Assembly (NCBI RefSeq): GCF_002878395.1
Contig: NC_061115.1
Span: 97,431,373 to 97,495,372 of the forward strand
DNA length: 64,000 nt
Direction of reading: 5' to 3'
DNA from: Capsicum annuum
Lineage: Eukaryota; Streptophyta; Magnoliopsida; Solanales; Solanaceae
Shown: in pieces, positions 32,931-45,100 of the stretch
Layout: each line of letters opens with the position of its first letter
Position numbering within the stretch: the stretch's first letter is position 1
The notes under the pieces: model-generated
Seen by the model: only the letters and a program-made list of their open reading frames with translations
The model's database searches: none
What the model was told of the DNA's origin: nothing
Program-made: the position numbers and the translations under genes

Positions 32931-33720
32931 CTTGATTTCAAAGAAAGTTTGGACGAGCATTTGTTGTTGATTGAGTTCACTTATAATAATAGTTACCATG
33001 CTAATATTCAAATGGCTCCATTTGAGGCTCTTTATGGGCGAAGATGTAGACCCCTATTTGGTTGGTTCAAAATGGGCGAGGCCGCTTTCATCGGGCCAAA
33101 CATGGTGTTTGAGGTTATGGAGAAAGTTTTGTTCATCAGAGAAAGATTAAAAGCATCCCAGAGTCGTCAGAAATCTTATGTAAATGTAAGAAAAATAGAT
33201 CTCGAGTTTGAGGTTGATGATCTTATGTATTTAAAAGTTTCGCCCATGAAGGAGGTGATGAGATTAGGCAAAAAAGGAAAACTCAGTCCCCGTTATGTAG
33301 GCCCCTTTAGAGTTTTGAGTCGTGTAGGGAAGGTAGCGTATGATATTGAAATACCCATAGATCTATCCTCAGTTCATCCAGTATTTTCTGTGAACTTGTT
33401 AAAGAAGTGCATGGAGGATTCAGGCATTATAGTTACTCTAGAAAGTATAGATATTCAGAATAGCATTTCTTACGAAGAAGTCCCAGTAGAGATTCCTGAT
33501 CATCAGATCCGTAGACTTAGATATAAAAAAGTTCCCTTGGTCAATGTTCTGTGGAGAAATTAGCTCGTCCAAGGTGTACTTGGGAAGCAGAAGAAAACTT
33601 ATGTACCAAGAATCGTCATCTCTTCTCCACGAACTCTGATTCAACCGAAGGTAATAGTTGTCCTTCATTCAGTTCTTTTACAGTTTCAGATTCAGCCATA
33701 TAGCTATTTTCATAAGAATC
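32916..33720 (+). pseudogene. R5-B integrase C-terminus with intact GPF motif and chromodomain-like tail
   Basis: The 215-codon open stretch 32916-33563 is among the longest coding fragments in the window. It contains NNSYHANIQMAPFEALYGRR, SQSRQKSYVNVRK, LKVSPMKEVMRLGKKGK, SPRYVGPFRVLSRVGK (the GPY/F motif) and VHPVFSVNLLKKCM. It ends at VLWRN then TAG. After a frameshift the tail TWEAEENLCTKNRHLF follows, ending near 33700. This is the best reference in the window for the module that R1 has lost. Confidence 0.88.
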
Positions 33721-33840
33721 CATGCACTCACATATTAGTTTAGTAGCTCACTATGATTAGATTCAGTCAATCAGTTTATTTTAGTTGTGCATGATATCTT
33801 ATAGCCTCAGATTCCTTAGCCTTTTCAGCTTAAATTATCC

Positions 33841-33875
33841 GTATTCGAGGACGAATGTTCCCAAGGGGGAGATAT
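33841..33875 (+). other. R5-B polypurine tract region
   Basis: GAGGACGAATGTTCCCAAGG followed by GGGAGATAT lies directly before the LTR start at 33876. The purine run AAGGGGGAGA is the likely plus-strand primer. Confidence 0.8.
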
Positions 33876-36390
33876 TGTAATACCTCCTATTTTTCCTAGA
33901 TTAAATTCGTTCCTAGAATTTTAAGGGTGAGATTCTAAAATTAATATATTTCATTTTATATAGAATTTTCTAGATTTATACCTTCCATTGTGTGGGAAAT
34001 TGAATAAGCTCTTCATTAATACCAAATTCGCTTAATTTCGACACTCATTGAAGAAGTCAGGGCGATTTTAGTAAAGTAGTGTGCCAATTGGGCAGTCACC
34101 GTATCGCGGTGAAGGACAATTTTATAATTGTCATTTTCCAGTGGACATCTATGATATTGGCACATGGTGGAGAGGTCCAATTTCCTATTTGTCAATTTCC
34201 AGTAGCCCAACGTGATAGTTGCGCGTTATGCCATTGGCTAAAATGGCATTCCAAAGGGGCACCGCAATGGTGGCGCATTGCGGAGAACGTCCAGTTCTCA
34301 CTTGTCCTTTTTCCAGTGAGCTACCACAATTGTGGCGCATCACAGTGCCTTCCAGGTCGAAAAATATTGCTTTTCTAGTTTATTTTTTAAATAATAAAAG
34401 GGCTATTTTGGTCAATCCCCAAGGCCCCAATTTGTCCAAGATAAGGAATTAAACATATTCAAGGCACTTTATGCGCAATTTCATCCATTCTCTCTCAAAG
34501 CAAAACCGTAGAGCTCCAAAGCTTCTTCTTCAAGAAATAAAAATCCTCCATAGTTTCTCCAAGTAAGCTTAACATTGAGGATTCCCAAGATAAGATAATC
34601 AAGAACTCATCTCCAAGAACTCAAATAGGAATCTAAAATTCTAGGTTTCTTCATCTAATCATCTATCAAGGTATGTGGGGTTTATGAACAAGAATCTTAT
34701 TCCATCCTTGTGCCCAAAACCGAGTTTTAATTATAATTTCATATGATTTTGAATGAATATTCATGATATTTGAATTAGGGGGTTTTTACCCATTATTGCT
34801 CTTTAAAAGAATTTGAGATTTCAGGTGTTTTAGAAGATGAATTGCATGTCTATTTTCATATTTTCCTGACTATTGCAGAAAATTTCAGATTTTGAGATGA
34901 ATTATCATTGGTTTCATTGTCAAGCGTGATTATTATGATGTTTTTACATGATTTTGACTCATAGGTTATTAAGACCAAATTTATATATTGATATTTCAAT
35001 AAAGATGATCCTTTAAGTATTCCATGATCAGTAAATTTATAGGTTTTTAGTAAAGAATTGATCTATTGATCCTCAGTTTAGCTATGGAATCCACTTTACA
35101 GATTTATTACAAAATTTAGAATAGCTTTATTTTAAGTTTTAATCAGATAAAGGCATAACTGGTTTCAGAATAAACCCTTATACTAGTTTTTAAAGTGGAT
35201 TTCCAACTGAATGAGCATACAGATTAAATGGAGTAGTATTTAGCACTGAGCGGGCAATGTGGGATTAGTGTGCCCTATCTTTAATATAACTATGTAGACA
35301 ACGAAGGTAAATATTATCAGATTATTTATATTTCTATATGGATGGCAGTTTTAGCTTGTAATCAATAACATGGACAGTAGGTTATACTCCCTGGCAAGAG
35401 TATGACACCTCTCCACCTTGTGACATTTTGCCCTTAGGGGAACAAGATGTTGGACTCCATGTTAGCTCATATGGTTTATGTCGATTAGAAGAATCTCCCT
35501 TACAGATAAGCTTCAGATAAAGTATTTTTCCCTGCTAGTTAAAGTAAAATATTTATAGAAAAGCATTTAAAAACTAAGTGTAAAGGCTCATAGTTTTATT
35601 CAGATTATACTTTATAGAAAGATAAATGTTATAGATTTCAGGTTTCAAATTTCAGACATAGAAGTTAGTCCTTTCTACACTTAGACATGATGATTTAAAA
35701 GATAGTGTATTAGCATATCTTTTAAAACTGAATATTATGACTCACAAGATTTACATAATATGATTTGCTATTCTTGATTTTAGATTTCAGTACTTCAGAT
35801 TTCCAGCTTGTGTGAGTCATTTCCATTTAGCATGCATTATTTTATAAATTATGATGATGAGATGATATTTTACTTATGCATTTCACCCCCATATACTCAG
35901 TACATCCTCAAAGTACTGATCCACATATATGTCTATGAGCTACATTGTATCATAATATAGGTTGATGTGCTCAGTATCAGTAACGTGAGTAGTTTGAGTA
36001 TCTCTATCTATATCCTAAAGTTGGTGAGTTCTTATAGTTCGGGGACTTGTTCATTTAGATTTTCTAGTTTATTAGTTTTACATGATTCAATATTTCTCTT
36101 CAGACAGCTTGAGTTAGCTGGGGGTTTGTCCCAGTGACTCTCTAATTTTTAGTACTAGAGGCTTGTCAAACTATTTGATATTATTCAGACTTACAGTATT
36201 GATTTTCAGACATTACTTCATATTCATTCTCAGTTATTTCAGACAGTTTCTGCATTTAGTATGGCTCTTATGTCAATGTTTCCTTTATTATGAGATTTAG
36301 ATTTAGTAATAGGAAGACAGGGTTAGCTTAAGGCAACTTATAGTCTTGAGCACCAATTAATGCCTCGAGACCAGGTTTTGGGGTGTTACA
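33876..36390 (+). repeat. R5 third LTR, full length
   Basis: It begins TGTAATACCTCC and ends GGGGTGTTACA (2515 bases). It is at once the 3' LTR of unit B (polypurine tract on its left) and the 5' LTR of unit C (primer site on its right). U3 contains diverged tandem repeats with dyads (34080-34345). No clear TATA box is seen; AATAATAAAAG at 34391 is a weak candidate. The leader and downstream blocks match the two truncated R5 LTRs. Confidence 0.9.
34080..34345. repeat. U3 tandem modules in the R5 LTR
   Basis: The word TTGTCAATTTCCAGT recurs with changes near 34125, 34186 and 34303, each next to a CG-containing dyad. Dyads include CACCG-N5-CGGTG (34097-34111) and CCGCAATG-N6-CATTGCGG (34262-34283). 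R1 has the same word near 4932 and 5042 and R3 near 15095. Open frames here (34079-34452) are not genes. Confidence 0.65.
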
Positions 36391-36394
36391 AACT

Positions 36395-36406
36395 TGGTAT
36401 CAGAGC
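36395..36406 (+). other. R5-C primer-binding site
   Basis: TGGTATCAGAGC is an exact match to the plant initiator-Met tRNA 3' complement, four bases after the LTR end. Confidence 0.9.
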
Positions 36407-36464
36407 CTAAGGTTTATAATTGTCCTAGGGAGTCAGACAAGCCGTGTTATGTAGAGTCTTGATC

Positions 36465-36490
36465 ATAGGTGTAAAGCGTTCCATATTTAT
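36465..36490 (+). other. Leader stem-loop, R5-C copy
   Basis: Arms ATAGGTGTA and CATATTTAT pair at 8 of 9 positions (G-U allowed) around loop AAGCGTTC. It starts 58 bases after the primer site. Confidence 0.65.
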
Positions 36491-36601
36491 AAGCAAGAGG
36501 CTATGGGACGATCTTAGGAAATCATCACTTTATTTCATGATCTATTGTGCTTACAATATCTCTGTCTGCTTTTAACTCATGCTCTTATGTAACAGTTGAA
36601 T

Positions 36602-37800
36602 ATGCCTCCTCTTAAGCTAATACCCGCAGAAATGATAACCAGCCACCCAGCCCGCAGATCCTCTGAATGAGAATGTATCCTATGCTGAGTTTAGGGTTGC
36701 CTTCCAGGCATTGGCTAAAGTTGTGACTTCTAATATTCAGGGAAACCATCAGAATTAAGCTGCAGTTCCACATCAGCAAAATGGGAATTTAGCAATGCTA
36801 GAATTAGAGACTTTATGAGAATGAATCCGCCAGAGTTCTTTGGGTCAAAAGTAGATGAGGACCCACAACTTTATTTAGATGAGATAAAGACGATCACCCA
36901 GATTATGCATATTTCTGAGAAGAAGAGTGTAGAGTTAGCATCTTATAGATTTAAAGATGTAGCGTATGATTGGGTAGTGATATGGAAGAATAGTAGCGGT
37001 GGGAATGCTATTCCTATGAGTTGGCAGGTGTTTTAGGATGCTGTTTTGACAGGTTCTTTCCATGTGAAATGAGGGAAGCTAAGATAGAAGAGTTTGTGAA
37101 ACTGAGGTAGGGCTCGATGATAGTAATGGAGTAATCTTAAGGTCAATCAGTTGTCTAAGTATGCCCCCAATACGATGGATGATCCTAGAGCAAGTAGGAG
37201 TAAATTTGTTACTAGAGTATCTGGTTTGGTAGTCAAGGAGTATAGGACTTCCATGCTTATTGGAGACATGGATCTTTCTAGACTGATGATTCATACTCAG
37301 CATATTAAGGTAAAGAAGTTAAAGGGAAAAGATAGAAATAGTAAGAGGGCTAGAACAAGGAAGTTTAAGTATGGCCAGGCTAGGTCTAGAGCGGGAAATT
37401 TTTAATAGTTTTAGAAATATTTGTCTATGCCAGCACCATCTTCAGCTAGTGCTCCCACTTCTAGAGGTAGGTAGGAGCAGTGGGGTAAGTCTTCTATGTC
37501 CCAATCTAAGAATGGTATAGGTGGTAGGCCCAGTTATCCTCCATGTTCAAGATACGGTAAAAGTTATCTTAGTGAGTGTTTAGCTGGAAAAAAGTGTTAT
37601 TTTGGTGGTGGTAAGTTGGGTCATGGTATTAGATATTGTCCGCATGCTAAGTAGGTAAATAGAGATGTTCTTCCCCAGACTCAGGCCACTAGTACACTAG
37701 CTCTTTTAGGTCGCCCAGTTCCTCATCAAACAGAATCATCCTGTATTGGTGGCGATCAATGCCAGAATCGGTTTTATGCTTTACCATCCCATCAAGAGCA
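36602..37800 (+). pseudogene. gag: R5-C gag remnant
   Basis: The ATG at 36602 begins MPPL, with stops soon after. The open stretch 36815-37036 holds MRMNPPEFFGSKVDEDPQLYL and ends in the VF*DAF stop (TAG 37034-37036). The next shared stop is LR*GS (37108-37110). The stretch 37151-37405 covers the late capsid and basic region. Nucleocapsid: CSRYGKSYLSEC, then CYFGGGKLGHGIRYC, so the second knuckle has Gly in place of its second Cys. Confidence 0.85.
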
Positions 37801-38300
37801 GGATAATCCACCAGATGTTGTTATTGGTATACTTCATATCTTTCATCTTGATATTTATGTGTTGTTATACCCTTTGTCAAGTTAATCTTATGTGACCCTA
37901 TTATTTGCTGTAAATTTTCAAATAAGTCATGAAAAGATCCTTGAGCCTTTCTTAGTTTCTACCCCAGTAGGTGAGTTAGTTGTTCCTAAACAAATCTATA
38001 GAAAGTTTCCTACCACTGTCCTTCATTAAATCATGTTAGCAGAATCAATAGAGTTAGATATGGTTGAATTTGATCTTATTCTTGGTATGGATTGGCTCCA
38101 TTCTTGTTATGCCTACATAGATTGTCGCACCCTAGTGGTGAAGTTTCAGTTTCCAGATGGGCCAATCTTTGAGTGGAAAGGTAATTCAGTGTCTCCTAAA
38201 AGTCATTTCATATCTTATCTTTAAGCCAGAATGTTGATTTCAAAATGGTGTATCTATCATCTAGTCATAGTCAAGGACATTAAATTGAAGACTCCAACAG
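37801..38300 (+). pseudogene. R5-C protease remnant, catalytic Asp lost
   Basis: The active-site motif reads LLYPLSS: the catalytic Asp codon is TAC (Tyr, 37868-37870). The open stretch 38033-38224 carries LILGMDWLHSCYAYIDCRT and FEWKGNSVSPKSHF. The protease could not have cut polyprotein. Confidence 0.82.
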
Positions 38301-39305
38301 TTCAGTCAGTTAGTGTAGTCAATGAGTTTCTTGATGTTTTTCCCAAAGATTTGCTCAGGGTACCTCCTGATAGGGAAATAGAATTTTGTATTGACCTTCT
38401 CCCAGATACTCAACCTATTTTCTTTCCTGCGTATTGTATGGATCCCCCCGAGCTTAAGGAGTTGAAAGATCATCTCAATGATCTTTTAGATAAAGGTTTC
38501 ATAAGGCCTAGTATTTCTTCATGGGGCGCTCCCATCCTATTCGTGCAAAAGAAAGATGGTTCTTTGCAGATATGCATTGACTATCATCAGCTGAATAAAG
38601 TTACTGTTAAAAATAAATATCCTCTTCCTAGAATTGTTGACTTATTTGACTAACTCCAAGGTGCAAGTTATTTCTCAAAGATAGACCTTAGATCCGGCTA
38701 TCAACAACTTAAAGTAAGGAAATGTGATATTCCAAAGACATCTTTCAAAAATCATCATGGCCATTATGAGTTTCTAGTTATATCCTTTGGGCTAACCAAT
38801 ACCCCAGTAAACTTCAGGGACTTGATGAACAGAGTGTTCAAATAGTGTCTGGACATGTTTGTCATAGTCTGTACTGATGGTATCCTTGTCAAATCTCATA
38901 GTAAGGATGATCATGCAATCCATCTTAGAATTGTGTTGGAAACTCTTAGATATCACTAGTTGGACATATTGTTTCCAGTGAGGGTATTAAAGTGTATCCC
39001 CAAAAGACAAAAGCCATAAGAAATTGGCCTAGACCAATCTCTACGTCAGACATTAGGAGTTTCCTAGGTTTAGCTGATTATTATAGATATTTTTTGAGGG
39101 TTTCTCATCTATTGCGTCTCCTATGTCCAAACTGATCCAAAAGAAAGTTAAGTTTCAGCGGTCAGATTTCTGCGAGGAGAGTTTTCAGGTGTTGAAGACC
39201 CAAATCACTTTAACTATAGTCCTAGCATTACCTGATGGTACAGACGGTTTTATGGTGTATTGTAATGCCTCCAAAGTTAGTTTGGGTTGTGTTTTGATGC
39301 ATACT
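38231..39305 (+). pseudogene. R5-C reverse transcriptase and start of RNase H, truncated
   Basis: The 140-codon open stretch 38231-38653 holds RT's N-terminus ([49 protein letters not shown]). The palm motif reads CTDGI: the second catalytic Asp (38879-38881) is Gly. About 50 bases are missing near 38960, between the residues before GHI. RNase H starts at 39123-39300 (ALPDGTDGFMVYCNASKVS; the catalytic Asp of YCDAS is Asn) and is cut at about 39305. The last part of the open frame (to 39359) is foreign. Confidence 0.87.
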
Positions 39306-39360
39306 CATGGTGATGAGTCAAAAGGAGTGGCTATCAGTCAATGGTTGACCCGTAGTTAAA

Positions 39361-41124
39361 GGCGGCACTTTTTCAGTTTCTAAGTTAAGATAATTCTAGA
39401 CATTTCCCCTCTAAATAAAATTGAAACCCAAATCTTATAACCTTTTTAGGGTGTCATTAGCACTCAGAAAAAAATCTAACTTGTAAAACACCCCAAAAGG
39501 CTCTCTGAATTCCCTCAAGAAAGTCAATATGGTTTCATCAAGTTTGTCATCTAAGGGCTTTAGAGTTAAATTCTCTTCGTGAAACTTGATATTTTAGGCA
39601 TGTGACTCTACCCTTAAACTTAATATCTCTACTTCATGAAAGTGTGTGGAAGTTTATGTGATTAAAAGTAAGGGTTTTGACATGATTGAGGATTTTGACA
39701 TAAATGGCAATTAATTATTTTCCCATGGTATTATTGTGCAGTACTCATGTTTTAAATATCTTTTTGAATTGGTGAGTGCATGGGTATGATGAATGATCTT
39801 GGGAATTGTGATTTTCCCCAAATGTGTGACTTTGGAAAAGATTATGGTCCTAACTCCATAATGTAAAGTTCTTTCTAGTTATTTGAAATATGGGAATTTG
39901 ACTATTCTTGAACTACTGCATTATGATGTTAAATTGAACCTTGTGGGATGGTGTTTTCAAAAGCTATTGCATAATTGAACTAAAACGGGTTGTGAACTTC
40001 CCTAAGTAATGAAATTGTTTAGGCATGTTTATATTACAATGCAAGTGTAGTTGGTATGACGATACCAACAATGTATGCCTAAATATGTATTGTGGTTCAA
40101 TGAATGACATTGTGTGGTAATTGCTTTAATTGGGCTTTAAAGAGGGTTGTGTAGCTGATTCATGAAAATGGATCTCCGAGAGACTAACACTAGAAACCAC
40201 ACTTGCTGATGTGGGGGTCTATATGACCGGGTGGTTAGAGTTCCCCTTATTATTAATATTATTCTTATATGATTCGGAGGTTCGAGTCCCCTAGATCTTA
40301 ATAGATGATTTAGTGCTCGTGTCACCTTGATATGTAGGGAGGATCGACTCTCCCACAGTGCATATGTATACCCTCTAGTTTGTGCGGCCATAGGCACTAG
40401 GGCCCTACTAGCTGGGAGAAAGCTGGACCCATATAGCCTATGGGTGCATTGTATATTATGACGGTTAAGCTACACAATCCATACTAAGGTTTTAAACTGC
40501 ATGTTAAGCCTTGTTCCCTATCCCAGCATGTGATATATATATATGCATTGGATAATGTTCATGGAATCTTGATACTTTTAAATTGTTGATCATAGGATTA
40601 TGTTATCCCATATCCCTGAGTTATATACTAGCGTTCCAACCTCTATCCATCTACATACGTTGTATCCACATGCAATGTAGGAACTGGCTATACTTCTCCT
40701 TCTCCTTCTCAATATTTTAAAATTTAGGATTAGCTCATGAGTTGATATTGAAGTGGTGAGATTTCATATATCAAAAGATTACATTTCATGTTCTGGACTC
40801 TTATGCTTTAGACTGTTTAGACTTCTTTTGGCTATAGTCTGGGGAATGTCCTGATAATTTATTGATACTCAGTTTAGGTTCATTTTTTGAACACTTTGAT
40901 GTATTACTGTGGATTTGGGTGATGTTGGTCGATTATTTCAGCCGGGTTAGTTGGATATTGATCATAGAAATATTATTTTTTCTTGATTCTATGTTATTCT
41001 ATGTTCGAAATTCATCCAACAATTGGGAATGTTATGTTCACTTGGTTAGGTGCAGGGGGTGATATTCGGTCCACGTCGGACTTGAGATACCCATCACGTC
41101 CAGGCCTTAGTTCAGGTCGTGACA
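39361..41124 (+). repeat. LTR fragment F3
   Basis: The sequence ends TTCAGGTCGTGACA, a TGACA-type LTR end, with no primer site after it. Inner blocks (GGTTAAGCT, ACTTCTCCTTCTCC, TATATATAT, GAAGTGGTGAG) match fragment F2 read on its minus strand, so both belong to one LTR family. The left end is cut near 39361, where it meets the broken end of R5-C. Open frames 40137-40397 and 40862-41218 are chance. Confidence 0.6.
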
Positions 41125-42132
41125 GTATCTCTCCATGGTATATGGATAATGCTTTGGTAGTTGAGGCATCCGCAAACACTTTAAGGTAGAATAAGTGATG
41201 TAGTTGGGATAGTACCAATCAATTAAAACATAACTGAATCCCATAATCCAATAAATTTCTACCTCATCTTTGAAAAGTCACCTTCTCGAATGAATATTAT
41301 AGAGCTTTTTATATCCTTTCGGCACATAGAAGGGCTTCATGTGCCTCTTCAAAGCACTCCACACTCAAGTGGATTGCTTTACAAGTTCCCACCCTCTCAG
41401 TGCTTGACCTTGAAGGTGCTTAATGGTGTATGCAGCCTGACCACTGTGGCTGGCTTTGCTAATGTGGCCTACCATCAGTAAAGAAACATCCGCTACAGTG
41501 GTAAAGTACTTACTTTAGCAATGGGCTAAATGGTAAAAGTGACCACTAAAGCGACAACCGCTAATGTGGTCTATTGGCTGTTAAAGTGGCTGCACCAGCT
41601 TCAGCTGAGCACCAACTTCAACTACATCAACAACTTTGCTATTTTTTAAAGTTGTCAATTGACTCCTTGGGATACATTCAGAATTGCGTGAATACAAGCA
41701 AACTATGATACTAAGGCTATTTTCAACTTTCATACTCAATGACAATATTCAATTTTTGAAAAAGGATTGTTTTCAACAAATTAACCCCTGGGACCCTAAA
41801 AGATTATTTAAACTAGTTTTCAAGTAGAGGGTCAAAATGTAAACTAAAGGTTCTGAACCCAAACCAACCCTAATACTAACCTAAAATCCATGTCCCAAAT
41901 CTAGCAGACTTATTCAAATTGCCATCTAACACTCAGAACATCAAATGTTGATTAAAGTCAACTATAGGACTTTTAAAGCCTTTAAAAACCTTAAACTCTC
42001 TCTAAACCCTCCAAATTCATTGGGAACTGCGCCAACTATATCTTACCCCAAAATCAACATGTAGCAACTATGGGAAAGGTCAAAATAATCAAATCACACA
42101 AAAAGTAAAATTTTACAAAAGAGGTCATTACA
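41125..42132 (-). repeat. R6 3' LTR, partial
   Basis: On the minus strand the LTR starts TGTAATGACCTC at 42132. Its U3 has an array of CGCTAATGTGG-like words (41430-41600), with a dyad CCACTAAAGCG-N5-CGCTAATGTGG (41543-41569; 9 of 11 pairs). A TATA box follows at 41313-41307. It is cut at about 41125 by fragment F3, so the LTR end is lost. Confidence 0.65.
41307..41313 (-). promoter_or_regulatory. R6 LTR TATA box
   Basis: TATAAAA on the minus strand, in the setting GGATATAAAAAGCTC, about 230 bases downstream of the U3 dyad. It is a good core-promoter match. Confidence 0.5.
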
Positions 42133-42179
42133 GTATCTACCAATAAGACTCTAGTTCATACTCAAAATAAAAGGTGTAA

Positions 42180-43560
42180 GAAGAACCTGAATTAGTAAAG
42201 TGCTGGGGGTAACTACTAGGCATGTCGGACTCGATCTCCGAGGTTTCCTCCATAACAAGAAGTCTCTCCACTAAACCTTAACGACATAAATATTTTTAGA
42301 ACACAATCACCTAACATCCCTAGCTAATATGGAAATTGACTCCTCCATAAAGGTCAACCTCTCATCCAACTAAACTGAATACCAACAAAGTACATGAAAC
42401 TCATCTGAAATATAGCATCATATCATATATAGATGAAAACTTGGGTGAATGTCTGAAAAGTATAGGGGCAAGGCCAAATCATGAGCAACCTCCCTAATTG
42501 TTCGAAGTTTCTTAAAAGGTCTAATGTACTTAGACTAAGCTTCCCTCAAAATTCTTGAACCTCATCATTCCCTTCATGGGCGACACACAAAGGAAAACTC
42601 GATCAGTAATCCCAAACTTCAAGGCACTAAGCCTGTAGTCATCATAACTACTTTTCCGACTTTTAGTTGCCCAAAGCATGTCTGGAATCACTCAAACATT
42701 ATCTAGAGATTGAAAATTTAAGTTGATACCATGGGGTCTAACCTTGATAGTCTCAAACCAACAATTGAAGATCTACAAAGCCTGCCATAAAATGCCTCAA
42801 AAGGTGTTATCTCAATACTTGAATGGTAACTATAATTATAAGAAAACTCTACTAGGGATAAATGTTGCTCCCACTAACCTCTGAAGTCTATAACACACCC
42901 ATAGAACATATCCTCCCAACCTGAATATCTACTCCGACTGTCTAGGGGTGGAAAGTTATTCATAGATCAACCTGAGCATGCAACTCTTCCTAAACATTTT
43001 CTAGAGGATAGGAGTGAACACTATACCTCTGCCTAAAATAATAGACACGAGTACCCCATGAAGATGAACTATATCACGAACATAGATACGAGCCAAACAC
43101 TTAGCACTAAAGGAAATCTAAATAGGGATTAAATGAGTTAATTTGGTCAATTGATCTATAATGACCTAAATAAAAGGCAACCTACTAATAAAATCCATAG
43201 TGATCGACTCCTGCTTCTACTTATGAATGGGTAATCTCTGAATCAAAACACTTGATCTCAAATGCTTGACCTTCACCTGCTGACAAAATAAGTAACGAGC
43301 TACGAAGTCCACTACATCTTTCTTCATACCACCCCACTAGTAATGCTGCTTGAAATCATGGTACATCTTGGTCATCCTAGATGAATAGAATATGTACAAT
43401 AATATACCTCCTCTAAAGTTGATCTCACTTATCTACCATCTCGTGGTGCACAAACACAACAACCAATCCTCAAAATACCATCAAAATCAATAGATGTTGC
43501 TTTAGCCTCTCCACTCAAAACCTGATCTAAAGTCATTTACAAACTATCATCATCACACTA
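42180..43560 (-). pseudogene. R6 integrase remnant with chromodomain-like tail
   Basis: On the minus strand the zinc region YWWGGMKKDVVDFVA and CQQVKVKH lies at 43345-43265. The first catalytic Asp is in MDFISRLP (near 43180). The second site reads ILGRG near 43040, where Asp is replaced by Gly. Further on come FEIGDRVFLCVSPMKG (42570-42530), KYIRPFKKLR (GPF altered to RPF) and a tail EETSEIESDMPSSYPQHF (near 42250-42190), in which the Trp of TWE is Ser. Stops and shifts are frequent. Confidence 0.78.
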
Positions 43561-43699
43561 GTGAACTCAAATTTTCTCCATTAAAGAAACCTAGCAATAA
43601 CAAAGGCTAATACATATCCCGATGTTAAAATGTCAAGCCTAACTATCTGGTTAGCTAAAGACTAAACCTATATGGATAAAGGATGCTTCTGAGTCAAGA

Positions 43700-44180
43700 T
43701 ATAAGCTAAACTTGCCATACTAGTCCTCTTTAAGCCCAACGCATCCACAACCACATTAGCCTTACCCAAATGATAAAGAATAGTGAGATCATAATCCTTA
43801 AGAAACCCAAGCCAATGTTGTTGTCTCATATTAATATTTTGCTGGTTGAAGAAGAATTTAAAGTTATGATAATATGAGAAAATCTCAAAATAGACTCTCT
43901 ACAAGTAATCCCTACACAACTTCAACATAAATGGAACTGTAGCCAACTTTAAATCATGGGTAGGGTAATTCTTCTCAGGAGAGTTCAAATAATGAGAAGC
44001 ATAAGCATCACCTTACCCTTCAACATCAACATGTACTCAAAGCTACAATATAAGAATTATAAAACAAGGTAAAACCCATGCCTTCTTTGGGGATGTCAAG
44101 ATTGGATTCAAAGTCAACAACTCCTTAAGCTTGTAAAAGCTCATCTCACAAGCATACGACCACTAAAAAGTAACCTTCTT
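43700..44180 (-). pseudogene. R6 RNase H remnant
   Basis: Minus-strand text includes YACEMSFYKLKELLT, then [20 protein letters not shown] words (near 43980-43930) and, near 43800-43720, LGFLKDYDLTILYHLGKANVVVDALG. The order matches RNase H. Catalytic positions are hard to assign because of frameshifts. Confidence 0.72.
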
Positions 44181-45100
44181 TTGAATCAACTTAGCCAAAG
44201 GAGACATAATGGATGAGAAACCTTCTCCAAGACACCGATAATAACTCACCAGACCAATGAAAATCTGAATATAAGTAGGAGAAGTAGGCCTAAACCAATC
44301 ACAAATTGCTTATATCTTGAATAGATCAACCATAATGTCATCCTTTGTCACCACATGACCTAAGAAAAATATATAATCCAACCAAAACTCACACTTTAAG
44401 AACTTGGAATACAACTTCTCATTACATCATCTCTAATGTACAGTCCTCAAGTATCTCATATGATCAACCTTATTCTTGGAGTAAATCGAGATATCATCTA
44501 TAAATATAATTATAAAAGAGTCGAGGTACGATTAAAATACCTAGTTTATCAACTCTATGAATGTTGTTGGGGCATTTTTCAGCCTAAATAATATGACCAA
44601 AAACTCATAATGGTCATAGCGAGTACAAAATTTCATATTTGGAACATCCAAGGCTCTAATCTTCAACTAGTGATACCCAAATCTCAATTCAATCTTAGAA
44701 AACACAAAAGCACCCTAAAGTTGATCAAACAAATCATCAATCCAAGAAAGAGGATACTTGTTTTTAATCATTGCTTTATTCAATTGTTGATAGTCAATAC
44801 ACATATGCATAGAACTATCCTTCCTATTCATAAGTAAGACAAAATCACCCTAAGGAGATATACTAGGTCTAATAAATCCATTACTCAACATATCCTGCAG
44901 CAACTTCTTCAATTATATAATCAGTTGGGGACATCATATTAGGAGGAATGGAGATATGCTTAGTTCCCAGCTTCACATTATAAAAAAGGTAATATCCCAA
45001 TTTGAAGGCATACTAGGAAAATTCATAAAAATACATCCATGAACAAGAAAACAACCCGAATATAATTATAAGAGGTGGTGAGGCAACACTAATATCATGA
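44181..45100 (-). pseudogene. R6 reverse transcriptase remnant
   Basis: On the minus strand the catalytic motif FIDDISIYSKN is intact, with Asp codons at 44498-44493. Upstream text includes words from KNKYPL (near 44755) and MCIDYRQLN-like sequence (near 44800). Downstream, YYRCLGEGFSSIMSPLAKLIQKK (near 44240-44180) is the connection. The plus-strand open frame 44610-44837 is a shadow of this region. Confidence 0.8.

Larger units (their letters stand above)
23293..39305 (+). mobile_element. R5: chain of three Gypsy internal regions sharing LTRs
   Basis: The order is partial LTR (23293-24960), internal A (24961-27810), partial LTR (27811-29151), internal B (29152-33875), full LTR (33876-36390), internal C (36391 to about 39305). 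All are in plus orientation and of one family. Each LTR is followed by a primer site and gag start, so the chain arose by recombination between copies or repeated template switching, not by separate insertions. Unit C is cut at its RNase H and has no 3' LTR. Confidence 0.85.

Noticed and set aside
34079..34452. Two overlapping plus-strand open frames of 99 and 77 codons
   Set aside because: They lie in the U3 and leader of the R5 LTR, follow the tandem dyad modules, and have no family-like text. The CG-containing repeats lower the stop frequency by chance.
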